Source: JAQBFJ01 sp032123435 (GTDB taxonomy: Bacteria; Verrucomicrobiota; Kiritimatiellia; UBA8416; JAQBFJ01). Taken from it: DNA of 5,660 nucleotides. The stretch is from the NCBI GenBank assembly GCA_032123435.1, contig JAQBFJ010000122.1, forward strand, positions 1 through 5,660, read 5' to 3'. Shown here one piece after another: positions 1 to 4,870 of the stretch. Positions within the stretch are counted from its first letter, which is position 1. Each line of letters opens with the position of its first letter. Under the pieces are notes generated by a model. It made no database searches, had not been told where the DNA came from, and saw only the letters and a list, made by a program, of their open reading frames with translations. A program made the position numbers and the translations under genes.

Positions 1-138
1 GTCATCTGTCATCTGTAATCTGTCATCTGTCATCTGTCATCTGTCATCTGTAATCTGTAATCTGTAATCTGTAATCTGTAATCTGTAATCTGTAATCTGT
101 AATCTGTAATCTGTGATTTGTGATTTGTGATTTGTGAT
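1..138. repeat. Heptanucleotide tandem repeat (GTnATYT)n, cut by window start
   Basis: Nineteen head-to-tail 7-bp units fill positions 1-133, followed by a partial unit (GTGAT, 134-138). Units 1, 2 and 4-7 read GTCATCT, units 3 and 8-16 read GTAATCT, and units 17-19 read GTGATTT, so the variants are largely grouped in blocks. The period is exact, with no indels. The array starts at the window edge, so its full length is unknown. The complementary strand has no stop codons in the array and translates as a seven-residue periodic peptide (ITDYRLQ), which makes spurious ORFs. It lies just beyond the 3' end of the minus-strand URO-D operon. Such arrays are common between genes in some environmental bacterial genomes; no function is implied. 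Confidence 0.97.
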
Positions 139-153
139 GCAGGCAAAGCCTGC
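139..153. repeat. Perfect 6-bp inverted repeat, possible weak terminator of the URO-D operon
   Basis: GCAGGC-AAA-GCCTGC forms a perfect 6-bp GC-rich stem with a 3-nt loop, lying between the end of the minus-strand URO-D-like gene (184) and the heptamer array. On the minus strand it would sit about 30 nt past the stop codon. No T-run follows on either strand, so it does not fit a canonical Rho-independent terminator. It may slow or protect the transcript end, or be an edge element of the repeat array. Confidence 0.5.
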
Positions 154-183
154 GCCATGCCCGTAATCTCCGTTCTTGCCCTT

Positions 184-1329
184 CTAATAACATCCGTAAG
201 TTCGTGCCGTTTCAATCATAGCCCGGAGGTTTTCATCCGGCGCATCACGTCCGCACTGATCGCCGGTGGAAAGAATAAATCTTCCACCTTCAGCAGCATC
301 GTCTATCGCTTTCTTAGATGCTTCAACAACATTTTTAACACTGCCTTTAAGCATGACCTCTGTTGTATGAAGATTGCCTTTAAGAACAATCTTGTGCCCA
401 TAAAGTTTCTTCAATTCCGCCAAAACACAATCGCCCATTGGCGGAATTTCAAGCGGATCAATAATAGTCAGGTTTGTCTCCTCTGCCATGATTTTCACCA
501 ACTCCTTTTCCGGCCCGCAACTATGAATATGCGTTGGGATCCCTGCGGCAGTTGCCAATTCTATCCCGCGCTTAACCGCCGGGAAAGCCAACTGTCTGAA
601 AATTTCAACAGTTTGAAACACCAGTGTTCCGGATCCGCCAACACAAAGGAAATCCGGCATTGTGTCCGCATCCAAAGACATAATCTGCTTGAATCGGCGT
701 TCGACGGCATCCACGCGTTCCCGCGCCCGTTCTTCATGTTTTTCCGGATGATCGTAATAATCATAAATTGCATCTTCGCCACCTAAAGCGCAGGAGTTTG
801 TCAGCCACGCACCCACAAGCCCCTGATCACCCATAAGCTTTTTAACTCTTTTAAAACCTGCTGGCCCACGGTCGACCTGTTTCACTCCTTCAACCGGTTC
901 CCACTTCTCGGGGACAGGCGGAATCCCGATCATTTCAGGTTTAACGCCACCGGTCGGCGGATCAGCCACATAATAAACATCCACGCGATTATGCCATATA
1001 CGCTTGCCGTTCTCTTTATACGATAGCTGGGTCACGATCCTTTCTTCATTTCTGAAAACAATAAACTCCTGCCATTCGGGCCCGTTTTTGCTCGCAGAAT
1101 CATCATGAAAATCCAGCGGATTATAACCGTCCATGACCGAATCAATATCAAAATGTTTCGCGCAATTGATATATGCTTCCCAGACCGGAGGATCATTATA
1201 CAGGTAAATGTCCCAAAATGGCTTTCCTGTAAGCCGTGCAGGGATCATATTAGAGAAATCCGGAGCTACAGGAACACAATCCGGAATTTGACCATGAATT
1301 GACTTAAGCAATCTTTCCCGCGAAGTCAT
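184..1329 (-). CDS. URO-D superfamily protein, methyltransferase (MtaA/CmuA)-like
   Basis: 381 residues covering a full URO-D (TIM-barrel) domain. The N-terminal TSRERLLKSIHGQIPDCVPVAP segment has the 'R-x-R-x-x-x-x-x-x-G-x-x-P-D-x-V-P' pattern of this superfamily, and the C-terminal half has the diagnostic THIHSCG motif (266-272) and KGNL (317-320). His269 and Cys271, with Cys359 in STGDQCGRDAP, match the His-X-Cys...Cys zinc ligand set known from the corrinoid methyltransferases MtaA and MtbA, which activates a thiol such as coenzyme M. True HemE features, such as the N-terminal RQAGRY-type motif, are absent, so heme synthesis is unlikely. Start ATG at 1329 is supported by AGGAAG at 1337-1342; the stop is TAG. 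It lies 32 bp behind a second URO-D-like gene on the same strand, so the two are probably one operon. The acceptor thiol and methyl donor cannot be told from sequence; no corrinoid protein is in the window. Family call is strong, substrate unknown. Confidence 0.93.
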   Translation of the reverse strand: MTSRERLLKSIHGQIPDCVPVAPDFSNMIPARLTGKPFWDIYLYNDPPVWEAYINCAKHFDIDSVMDGYNPLDFHDDSASKNGPEWQEFIVFRNEERIVTQLSYKENGKRIWHNRVDVYYVADPPTGGVKPEMIGIPPVPEKWEPVEGVKQVDRGPAGFKRVKKLMGDQGLVGAWLTNSCALGGEDAIYDYYDHPEKHEERARERVDAVERRFKQIMSLDADTMPDFLCVGGSGTLVFQTVEIFRQLAFPAVKRGIELATAAGIPTHIHSCGPEKELVKIMAEETNLTIIDPLEIPPMGDCVLAELKKLYGHKIVLKGNLHTTEVMLKGSVKNVVEASKKAIDDAAEGGRFILSTGDQCGRDAPDENLRAMIETARTYGCY

Positions 1330-1336
1330 AAACCAT

Positions 1337-1342
1337 CTTCCT
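1337..1342 (-). promoter_or_regulatory. Shine-Dalgarno of the downstream URO-D-like gene
   Basis: AGGAAG on the minus strand, 7 nt before the ATG at 1329. It sits in the 32-bp gap after the preceding gene's stop and supports separate initiation of the second cistron at this ATG. A nearer ATG inside the gap is in another frame. Confidence 0.7.
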
Positions 1343-1361
1343 GCCGAAATCCGGCCAATGT

Positions 1362-2414
1362 CTATCTACCTTCAACAGCCGCACTTATCATTGCAAAGTA
1401 ACCTTCATGAGGAATATATTCCGGAATGCTGTTGCCGCTACCAAGAGCATATCCGCCGCGGTTTGTGTTTTTTTCAATTAAAGCCTTCGATCTTTCGTAC
1501 ACTGCCTGTGGTGTTGATCGGCAAATGAAATCAACATCTATCCCGCCCATTATCGCAATTCTCTTTCCATACTGTTCATATGCCTGTTCAACCGGCTGAA
1601 TCGTATCTTCATACGAATGTTTCCCGTCATATTTTATATCTTCAGTAATATCATCCATAACGCTATGCAGATTACCGCACGAGTGAAGAATCGCCGGTTT
1701 GCCTTCTGCATGAACGGCCTCAACAATCTGCTTGTGCCACGGAAACACATAACGGCGCATGTTATCAGGCGAAAGCATGGTCTGGCTCTTAAATCCCCAA
1801 TCATCATTACCAATGACAAACCCTACCGATTTGTATTTCACTGCATTCCGATACATTAGCACCAATCGTGAACCAACAGCTTCAAACACATCCCCGGCCA
1901 GGACCGGGTCATCGGCAATCATGTAGCACATATTTTCATAGCCCAGAAGAAAAGTAACATTCTCAAGAACACCGCATGGACCAGCCACTCCAAGCTTCAT
2001 GCCGCGCGGCACAAATTCTCCCAACTTATCCAGAAAAGCATAATCAGCCTTATCAGGATCCGGCCATGCATAAGCATCGAAAGACTCTCTATCCGTAATT
2101 ACAAACCCTTCATTTTGCGAGATTGTCTGAGCGTGCTCTTGTTCTTTCCTCGGAAAATTAAATCCAGGCACATGGGCTACCGCATAATCGTAACCGGCAT
2201 TACGATACGCCATAATACGCAGAATATCAGCGCCAAGCGGCTTCTCGTCTACAGCCCCCGCAAAATCAGGAGCCAGAATCTTATGTAAAGCATCATTCAG
2301 GAAAAACTCGAACAGTGTGGGCCGACTCGGTCTTTCCAGACGCAATACTTTAAGCAGATTATTAAAATCCGGTTCAGCTTTAACAGCGCCCTTCCAATAC
2401 GATTTTGTATTCAT
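1362..2414 (-). CDS. URO-D superfamily protein (second paralogue, HSCG type, lacking the third Cys ligand)
   Basis: 350 residues, a complete URO-D-like TIM barrel. Landmarks are GNDDWGFKSQTMLSP (202-216), the AILHSCGN motif (241-248, with His244 and Cys246), IMGGIDVDF (288-296) at the barrel end, and GSGNSIPEY (325-333) near the C-terminus. The His-X-Cys pair fits a thiol-activating zinc site of methyltransferase type, but where MtaA-like proteins have a third Cys this protein has Gly-Ser-Gly-Asn-Ser, so metal binding may differ or be lost. HemE-specific N-terminal motifs are absent. ATG at 2414 is preceded by AAGGAG (2420-2425) at 5-nt spacing; the stop is TAG. It is the first large gene of the URO-D pair, and the sequence differs enough from the neighbour that they are distinct subfamilies rather than a recent duplication. 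Role inferred: methyl transfer or a related decarboxylase-like reaction, substrate unknown. Confidence 0.92.
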   Translation of the reverse strand: MNTKSYWKGAVKAEPDFNNLLKVLRLERPSRPTLFEFFLNDALHKILAPDFAGAVDEKPLGADILRIMAYRNAGYDYAVAHVPGFNFPRKEQEHAQTISQNEGFVITDRESFDAYAWPDPDKADYAFLDKLGEFVPRGMKLGVAGPCGVLENVTFLLGYENMCYMIADDPVLAGDVFEAVGSRLVLMYRNAVKYKSVGFVIGNDDWGFKSQTMLSPDNMRRYVFPWHKQIVEAVHAEGKPAILHSCGNLHSVMDDITEDIKYDGKHSYEDTIQPVEQAYEQYGKRIAIMGGIDVDFICRSTPQAVYERSKALIEKNTNRGGYALGSGNSIPEYIPHEGYFAMISAAVEGR

Positions 2415-2419
2415 GCTTT

Positions 2420-2425
2420 CTCCTT
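2420..2425 (-). promoter_or_regulatory. Shine-Dalgarno of the upstream URO-D-like gene
   Basis: AAGGAG on the minus strand with 5 nt before the ATG at 2414. This strong, well-spaced site fixes the start of the 350-residue protein. Confidence 0.8.
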
Positions 2426-2492
2426 TACGCTTCAGTCGGCTTGCAAAACTGTTTACTGCCGCACACGCATTGCCTTTTGTTCAATCAATAAC

Positions 2493-2609
2493 TTAGAAAC
2501 CATGCCATTTCTCATCCATGTTACACACCTGCTCCAGCCCCGCAAGCTGAAATGTTTGAAAATGTAACCAATTCAATCCTGTTTTTTGTTGCCTTGTCTT
2601 GATCGACAC
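2493..2609 (-). CDS. Possible small protein or leader peptide, 38 codons
   Basis: A GTG-initiated minus-strand reading frame (GTG 2609-2607, TAA 2495-2493) preceded by AGGAGGAGG (2623-2615) at 5-nt spacing, the best Shine-Dalgarno in the window. The product begins MSIKTRQQKTGLNWLHFQ and ends CNMDEKWHGF; it has three Trp... or His-rich aromatic positions only in small number (Trp14, His16, Trp35, His36), no signal peptide and no membrane segment. It ends 78 bp upstream of the first URO-D-like gene on the same strand, so it could be a first cistron, a regulatory leader, or a chance frame: an open run of this length is not rare by itself. I do not recognise the family. The support is the ribosome-binding site and its spacing, and the fact that the divergent gene has no such site on its own strand. 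Confidence 0.35.
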   Translation of the reverse strand: MSIKTRQQKTGLNWLHFQTFQLAGLEQVCNMDEKWHGF

Positions 2610-2615
2610 TATAAC
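2586..2615 (+). promoter_or_regulatory. Weak candidate promoter for the GNAT/AsmA-like pair
   Basis: TTGTTG (2586-2591) and TATAAC (2610-2615) are separated by 18 bp and loosely match a sigma70-type promoter pointing at the GNAT gene. A start point near 2622 would leave a leader of only about 11 nt, consistent with the absence of a Shine-Dalgarno before the ATG at 2633. The same bases would be the ribosome-binding site and first codons of the minus-strand small ORF, so the two readings compete. The rest of the 218-bp divergent spacer (2415-2632) shows no clear promoter for the URO-D genes and no riboswitch that I recognise. Confidence 0.2.
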
Positions 2616-2632
2616 CTCCTCCTATTGAAATT

Positions 2633-3121
2633 ATGAAAACAGATCCAAACATACGAAATGCCAAGTTTGAGGATACTGGTGCCATATTTGATATTATCAA
2701 ACAATACCCGGAGGAACTGATCCCGCGCCCAATAAGCGATATAGCTCAGAATATAGACCGGTTCCTTGTCTATGAAATGGACGGGGTCATAGCAGGCGTC
2801 ATTTCATGGCAGATATTGCCCGAAATAGGAATGCCAAGAAATCCGGCAATGGAAATACGATCTCTCGCCGTCACTCCAAATTGCCGCAAAACAGGTATAG
2901 GCAGGGCGCTTGTAAACGCGACCATTGAAATCATAAAACCGTTTCATCCTTCACTGATTATCGCCATGACATTCTGTCCGGAGTTTTTCAAAGAATTCGG
3001 ATTTGCCGAGGTGCCCAAGCAGACTATTATGCACAAAATCTATACCGGCTGTTTGAACTGCGCAAAATACGACTCGCCTTTTACATGCCCTGAAACAGCA
3101 ATGGTTCTGACTATCAAGTGA
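2633..3121 (+). CDS. GNAT-family N-acetyltransferase with C-terminal Cys cluster (ArgA acetyltransferase-domain-like)
   Basis: 162 residues, one GNAT domain, predicted cytosolic. It starts IRNAKFEDTGAIFDII (7-22), the usual GNAT beta1-alpha1 opening. Glu74 to Val93 (EIRSLAVTPNCRKTGIGRAL) is motif A, with Arg85-Lys86-Thr87-Gly88-Ile89-Gly90 forming the acetyl-CoA pyrophosphate loop, and FFKEFGF (118-124) is the late GNAT motif. The tail has Cys140-X2-Cys143 and Cys152 (TGCLNCAKYDSPFTCPE). This resembles the C-terminus of short N-acetylglutamate-synthase-type acetyltransferases, whose tails read like 'DCxNCPKFxxCxE', so an amino-acid N-acetyltransferase role is plausible, but the substrate is not proven. 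ATG 2633 is the only canonical start after an in-frame TAA at 2612-2614; it lacks a Shine-Dalgarno. The stop overlaps the next gene by 4 bp (GTGA), suggesting translational coupling. Confidence 0.9.
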   Translation: MKTDPNIRNAKFEDTGAIFDIIKQYPEELIPRPISDIAQNIDRFLVYEMDGVIAGVISWQILPEIGMPRNPAMEIRSLAVTPNCRKTGIGRALVNATIEIIKPFHPSLIIAMTFCPEFFKEFGFAEVPKQTIMHKIYTGCLNCAKYDSPFTCPETAMVLTIK

Positions 3122-4290
3122 GATCATTCAGAATGAAACTGAGAAACAAAATAATAATATCGGTAATTGTAGTCATCGTATTGATAATTACGATTCTAAA
3201 CATGGTCATCAGTCATGTATTGCCGAAAGTAATACAGCAATCAGTAATACCAGCCGCTGAAAAAGCCGCTGGAGTTGATATCGAGGTCGGCAAAACGGCA
3301 ATAAACGTAATTGGTGGATCCATTGGAATATCTTCGATCAAAATCGGGAATCCTGCCGGATTCATGGATCCCAGCATTTTTTCATTGAAAACCCTTGAAT
3401 TTGATATTGACACTCTCGCGCTCCTGAAAGGAATGGTCAAAATTAACAAGGCATATGCCGAAGATATAATAATCACCATTGTGCGCAACGCCGAAAATAA
3501 TATCAACGCATTGACGATTAAAGACACGCTCGCCGCGACAAGCGCTCCGCCCTCCTCGCCCCCCGCCGTCCCGTCAGAGCCTCCTGTTTCCAAACCAGCG
3601 CCCACCGTTTCACCGAAAATAAAACCCATTTCCTGCCTGCTGAAGAACATGAAGATCAATACGTTCGTGGAATATATTGACTACAAACTGGCGAAAGAAC
3701 CATTAAACCTGGCCTTTGAATTGTCAATGCAGGCGGAAAATATAGGAACTGTCGAACTGCCGAATGAAGAATGGGGCACATTAACGATACATGGCAACAG
3801 AAAAGACAACCCGCTATCTTCCGTCATTCACATGAATGCAAAAATATCGCCGGTCACCAACCCGGAAAAACTCAGTTTCGATATAACCGGCAGTATATCC
3901 AACATTAACACGCGTGAACTCGGCAATTTGACATCAGAAATGGGCATCCAAAGTGATTCCATTGATATAAATTTAAACATTCAATGCCGCGATCATGCCT
4001 ATCTCAGGGATTCTTCTTCCGTAACTTTATGGTTCACAAATCCAAAACTCACTGGACGGCTGGCTAATCAGGCAGGAGACATGAAACTCCCTCAACAATT
4101 TCCAATCTCAATTCCTCTTGGCGGCACAGTAGATAACCCCGATTTCGCGATACAGGAAGCGCTGATAAAAACGGTTTTAGGATTATTGGGAAATGATCTG
4201 GAGTCGGCCATTGAGAGCATAACAAATGATGAATCAACGAAGAAAGCCCTGCAGGATGGATTCAAAACACTGCAGAAACTATTCCAGTAA
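3118..4290 (+). CDS. Membrane-anchored AsmA-like envelope protein
   Basis: 390 residues. A basic N-terminus (KLRNK) and one hydrophobic helix (about 12-31, IIISVIVVIVLIITILNMVI) anchor it in the inner membrane with the rest periplasmic. Residues 46-135 have the AsmA-family opening pattern: AAEKAAGVDIEVGK, a glycine-rich beta segment (GGSIGISSIKIGNPAGF), then LEFDIDTLALLKGMVKINKAYAED. Residues 139-170 are a Pro/Ser/Ala linker; 171-345 are beta-strand-rich; the end (346-390) is probably helical. The IPLGGTVDNPDF segment (332-343) resembles the 'GGT-x-x-x-P' near AsmA C-termini. AsmA-like proteins are linked to outer-membrane assembly and lipid movement, so a role in envelope maintenance is inferred. 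The GTG start overlaps the GNAT stop (GTGA); ATG 3133 (residue 6, MKLRNK) is a real alternative, with only a weak GAG upstream. It is much shorter than classical AsmA (about 600 residues). Stop TAA; no canonical terminator follows. Confidence 0.88.
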   Translation: MRSFRMKLRNKIIISVIVVIVLIITILNMVISHVLPKVIQQSVIPAAEKAAGVDIEVGKTAINVIGGSIGISSIKIGNPAGFMDPSIFSLKTLEFDIDTLALLKGMVKINKAYAEDIIITIVRNAENNINALTIKDTLAATSAPPSSPPAVPSEPPVSKPAPTVSPKIKPISCLLKNMKINTFVEYIDYKLAKEPLNLAFELSMQAENIGTVELPNEEWGTLTIHGNRKDNPLSSVIHMNAKISPVTNPEKLSFDITGSISNINTRELGNLTSEMGIQSDSIDINLNIQCRDHAYLRDSSSVTLWFTNPKLTGRLANQAGDMKLPQQFPISIPLGGTVDNPDFAIQEALIKTVLGLLGNDLESAIESITNDESTKKALQDGFKTLQKLFQ

Positions 4291-4318
4291 GACAATAGAG
4301 CTTCTTTTTGACAGGATT

Positions 4319-4346
4319 ACCCTCAGGTTCGGAGAACCCTCCGGGT
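4319..4346. repeat. Compound hairpin, GGTTC/GAACC core
   Basis: GGTTC-GGA-GAACC (4326-4338) is a perfect 5-bp stem, and ACCC (4319-4322) pairs with GGGT (4343-4346) outside it across a TCA/CTCC internal loop. It lies about 30 nt after the AsmA-like stop. No T-run follows, so an intrinsic terminator is not supported; it may mark a 3' end or be a repeat unit. Confidence 0.6.
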
Positions 4347-4421
4347 CCAAGGACAGGATAAACAAGATTAAGATTAAGACCCGGCTTCGATCGCAATAGC
4401 GAGCTACGCCGCGGCAAGCAG

Positions 4422-4478
4422 AACTGTTCAGCAAATCTGTCTAAAACAATAGTTTTATTCCACATTTCCTGAACAGTT
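4422..4478. repeat. Long imperfect hairpin, 22-bp stem with AATA loop
   Basis: AACTGTTCAG (4422-4431) and CTGAACAGTT (4469-4478) are perfect inverted 10-mers. Inside them AAAT/ATTT, TG/CA and T plus AAAAC/GTTTT also pair, with two C-C mismatches and one small internal loop, ending in the tetraloop AATA (4448-4451). The total is 22 pairs over 57 nt. No flanking T-run. The architecture fits a REP- or MITE-like palindromic element. Confidence 0.75.
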
Positions 4479-4495
4479 TTCCTGATGAGAGAAAG

Positions 4496-4513
4496 AAGAT
4501 GTTTACCACGGAG
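4496..4513. repeat. 18-bp perfect direct repeat, left copy
   Basis: AAGATGTTTACCACGGAG occurs here and again at 4833-4850, 337 bp away start to start and in the same orientation. The block between the copies (4514-4832) contains the two hairpins at 4547-4586 and 4726-4772. Both copies run on into CACGGAG-like words, so this may be an interspersed repeat family rather than an insertion footprint. Confidence 0.8.
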
Positions 4514-4546
4514 CACACAGAGGCACGGAGCAATACAGAGAAGAGA

Positions 4547-4586
4547 GTTGATTTAATTCGGGACTGACGTCTCAAATTAAATCAAC
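4547..4586. repeat. Hairpin with 12-bp perfect arm pair and TGAC loop
   Basis: GTTGATTTAATT (4547-4558) is the exact reverse complement of AATTAAATCAAC (4575-4586). Inside, GGGAC (4560-4564) pairs with GTCTC (4569-4573) with one G-T wobble after a single C-A mismatch, leaving loop TGAC (4565-4568). The total is 17 pairs in 40 nt. AT-rich outer arms with a GC-rich tip are not terminator-like, and no T-run follows. Confidence 0.8.
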
Positions 4587-4725
4587 AACCTGTACCAGAA
4601 GGAGACGAGGAGAAAGAGATTCAATATCCAATGTCTAACCAGTCTTCGCCTTTGGCTACGCCCTGGCACGGCAAGGAATATCCAAGGAACAAGTGGGGAA
4701 AGGACATTTTCTCCCTGATAACAAC

Positions 4726-4772
4726 GTTGCATCAAATCATGGATTGCGAAGCAATGCTGGATTTGATGTAAC
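4726..4772. repeat. Long imperfect hairpin, 22-nt arms with GAA loop
   Basis: The arms 4726-4747 and 4751-4772 fold back on the loop GAA (4748-4750). The outer 13 positions (from GTTGCATCAAATC) pair, with one G-T wobble, and the inner GCAAT side adds five pairs plus one more across three mismatched positions, about 19 pairs in total. It lies inside the block bracketed by the 18-bp direct repeats. Confidence 0.75.
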
Positions 4773-4832
4773 CTCTGCATTTATCTTCTCCGGGTCCTCG
4801 GGTACTCCAGCGCGGGAGCGCGGGTGGTAAGA

Positions 4833-4850
4833 AAGATGTTTACCACGGAG
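4833..4850. repeat. 18-bp perfect direct repeat, right copy
   Basis: Identical to 4496-4513 (AAGATGTTTACCACGGAG), same orientation, ending 20 bp before the stop codon of the PEP-CTERM gene. Confidence 0.8.
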
Positions 4851-4870
4851 GACAAGGGGCAACGCGGCGG

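Larger units (their letters stand above)
4291..4870. other. 580-bp gene-free mosaic of degenerate repeats and hairpins
   Basis: No convincing gene lies between the AsmA-like gene and the PEP-CTERM gene. The stretch holds four hairpins, listed separately, plus scattered short motifs: ACAGGAT-type words (GACAGGATTA 4310-4319, GGACAGGATAAACAAG 4351-4366), CACGGAG words (4507-4513, 4524-4530, 4844-4850), a shared GCTACGCC...GGCAAG motif (4403-4418 and 4655-4675) and a 10-bp repeat CTCCGGGTCC (4339-4348, 4788-4797). These words resemble common intergenic junk repeats of environmental bacteria, but I cannot verify copy number from one window. Two minus-strand frames here (4262-4516, 4577-4780) run across hairpins and look repeat-derived. 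Confidence 0.85.

Noticed and set aside
1..138. CRISPR array
   Set aside because: Seven-bp units with no spacers; a simple tandem repeat.
30..215. 61-codon minus-strand frame through the heptamer array
   Set aside because: Mostly a periodic repeat translation, and it overlaps the end of the URO-D-like gene; an artefact of a stop-free repeat.
127..786. 219-codon plus-strand frame
   Set aside because: It runs antisense through the strongly supported URO-D-like gene, starts in the heptamer array and has no recognisable protein features.
184..2414. Heme biosynthesis HemE
   Set aside because: Both proteins carry HSCG-type motifs and lack the N-terminal RQAGRY-type motif of HemE; the methyltransferase-like branch fits better.
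2415..2632. Cobalamin riboswitch ahead of the URO-D operon
   Set aside because: I looked for a conserved B12-box-like core and extended stems and saw none; the spacer is also short for that RNA.
3213..3659. 148-codon minus-strand frame
   Set aside because: Antisense to the AsmA-like gene; its Gly-rich stretch is the complement of the Pro-rich linker.
4262..4516. 84-codon minus-strand frame
   Set aside because: Overlaps the AsmA-like C-terminus and crosses two hairpins; composition follows the repeats.
4577..4780. 67-codon minus-strand frame with a hydrophobic tail
   Set aside because: A GGAG lies 8 nt before its ATG, which is why I considered it, but it spans a full palindrome and repeat words and looks like chance.
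4291..4870. Intrinsic terminators at the hairpins
   Set aside because: None of the four stems is followed by a T-run on either strand.
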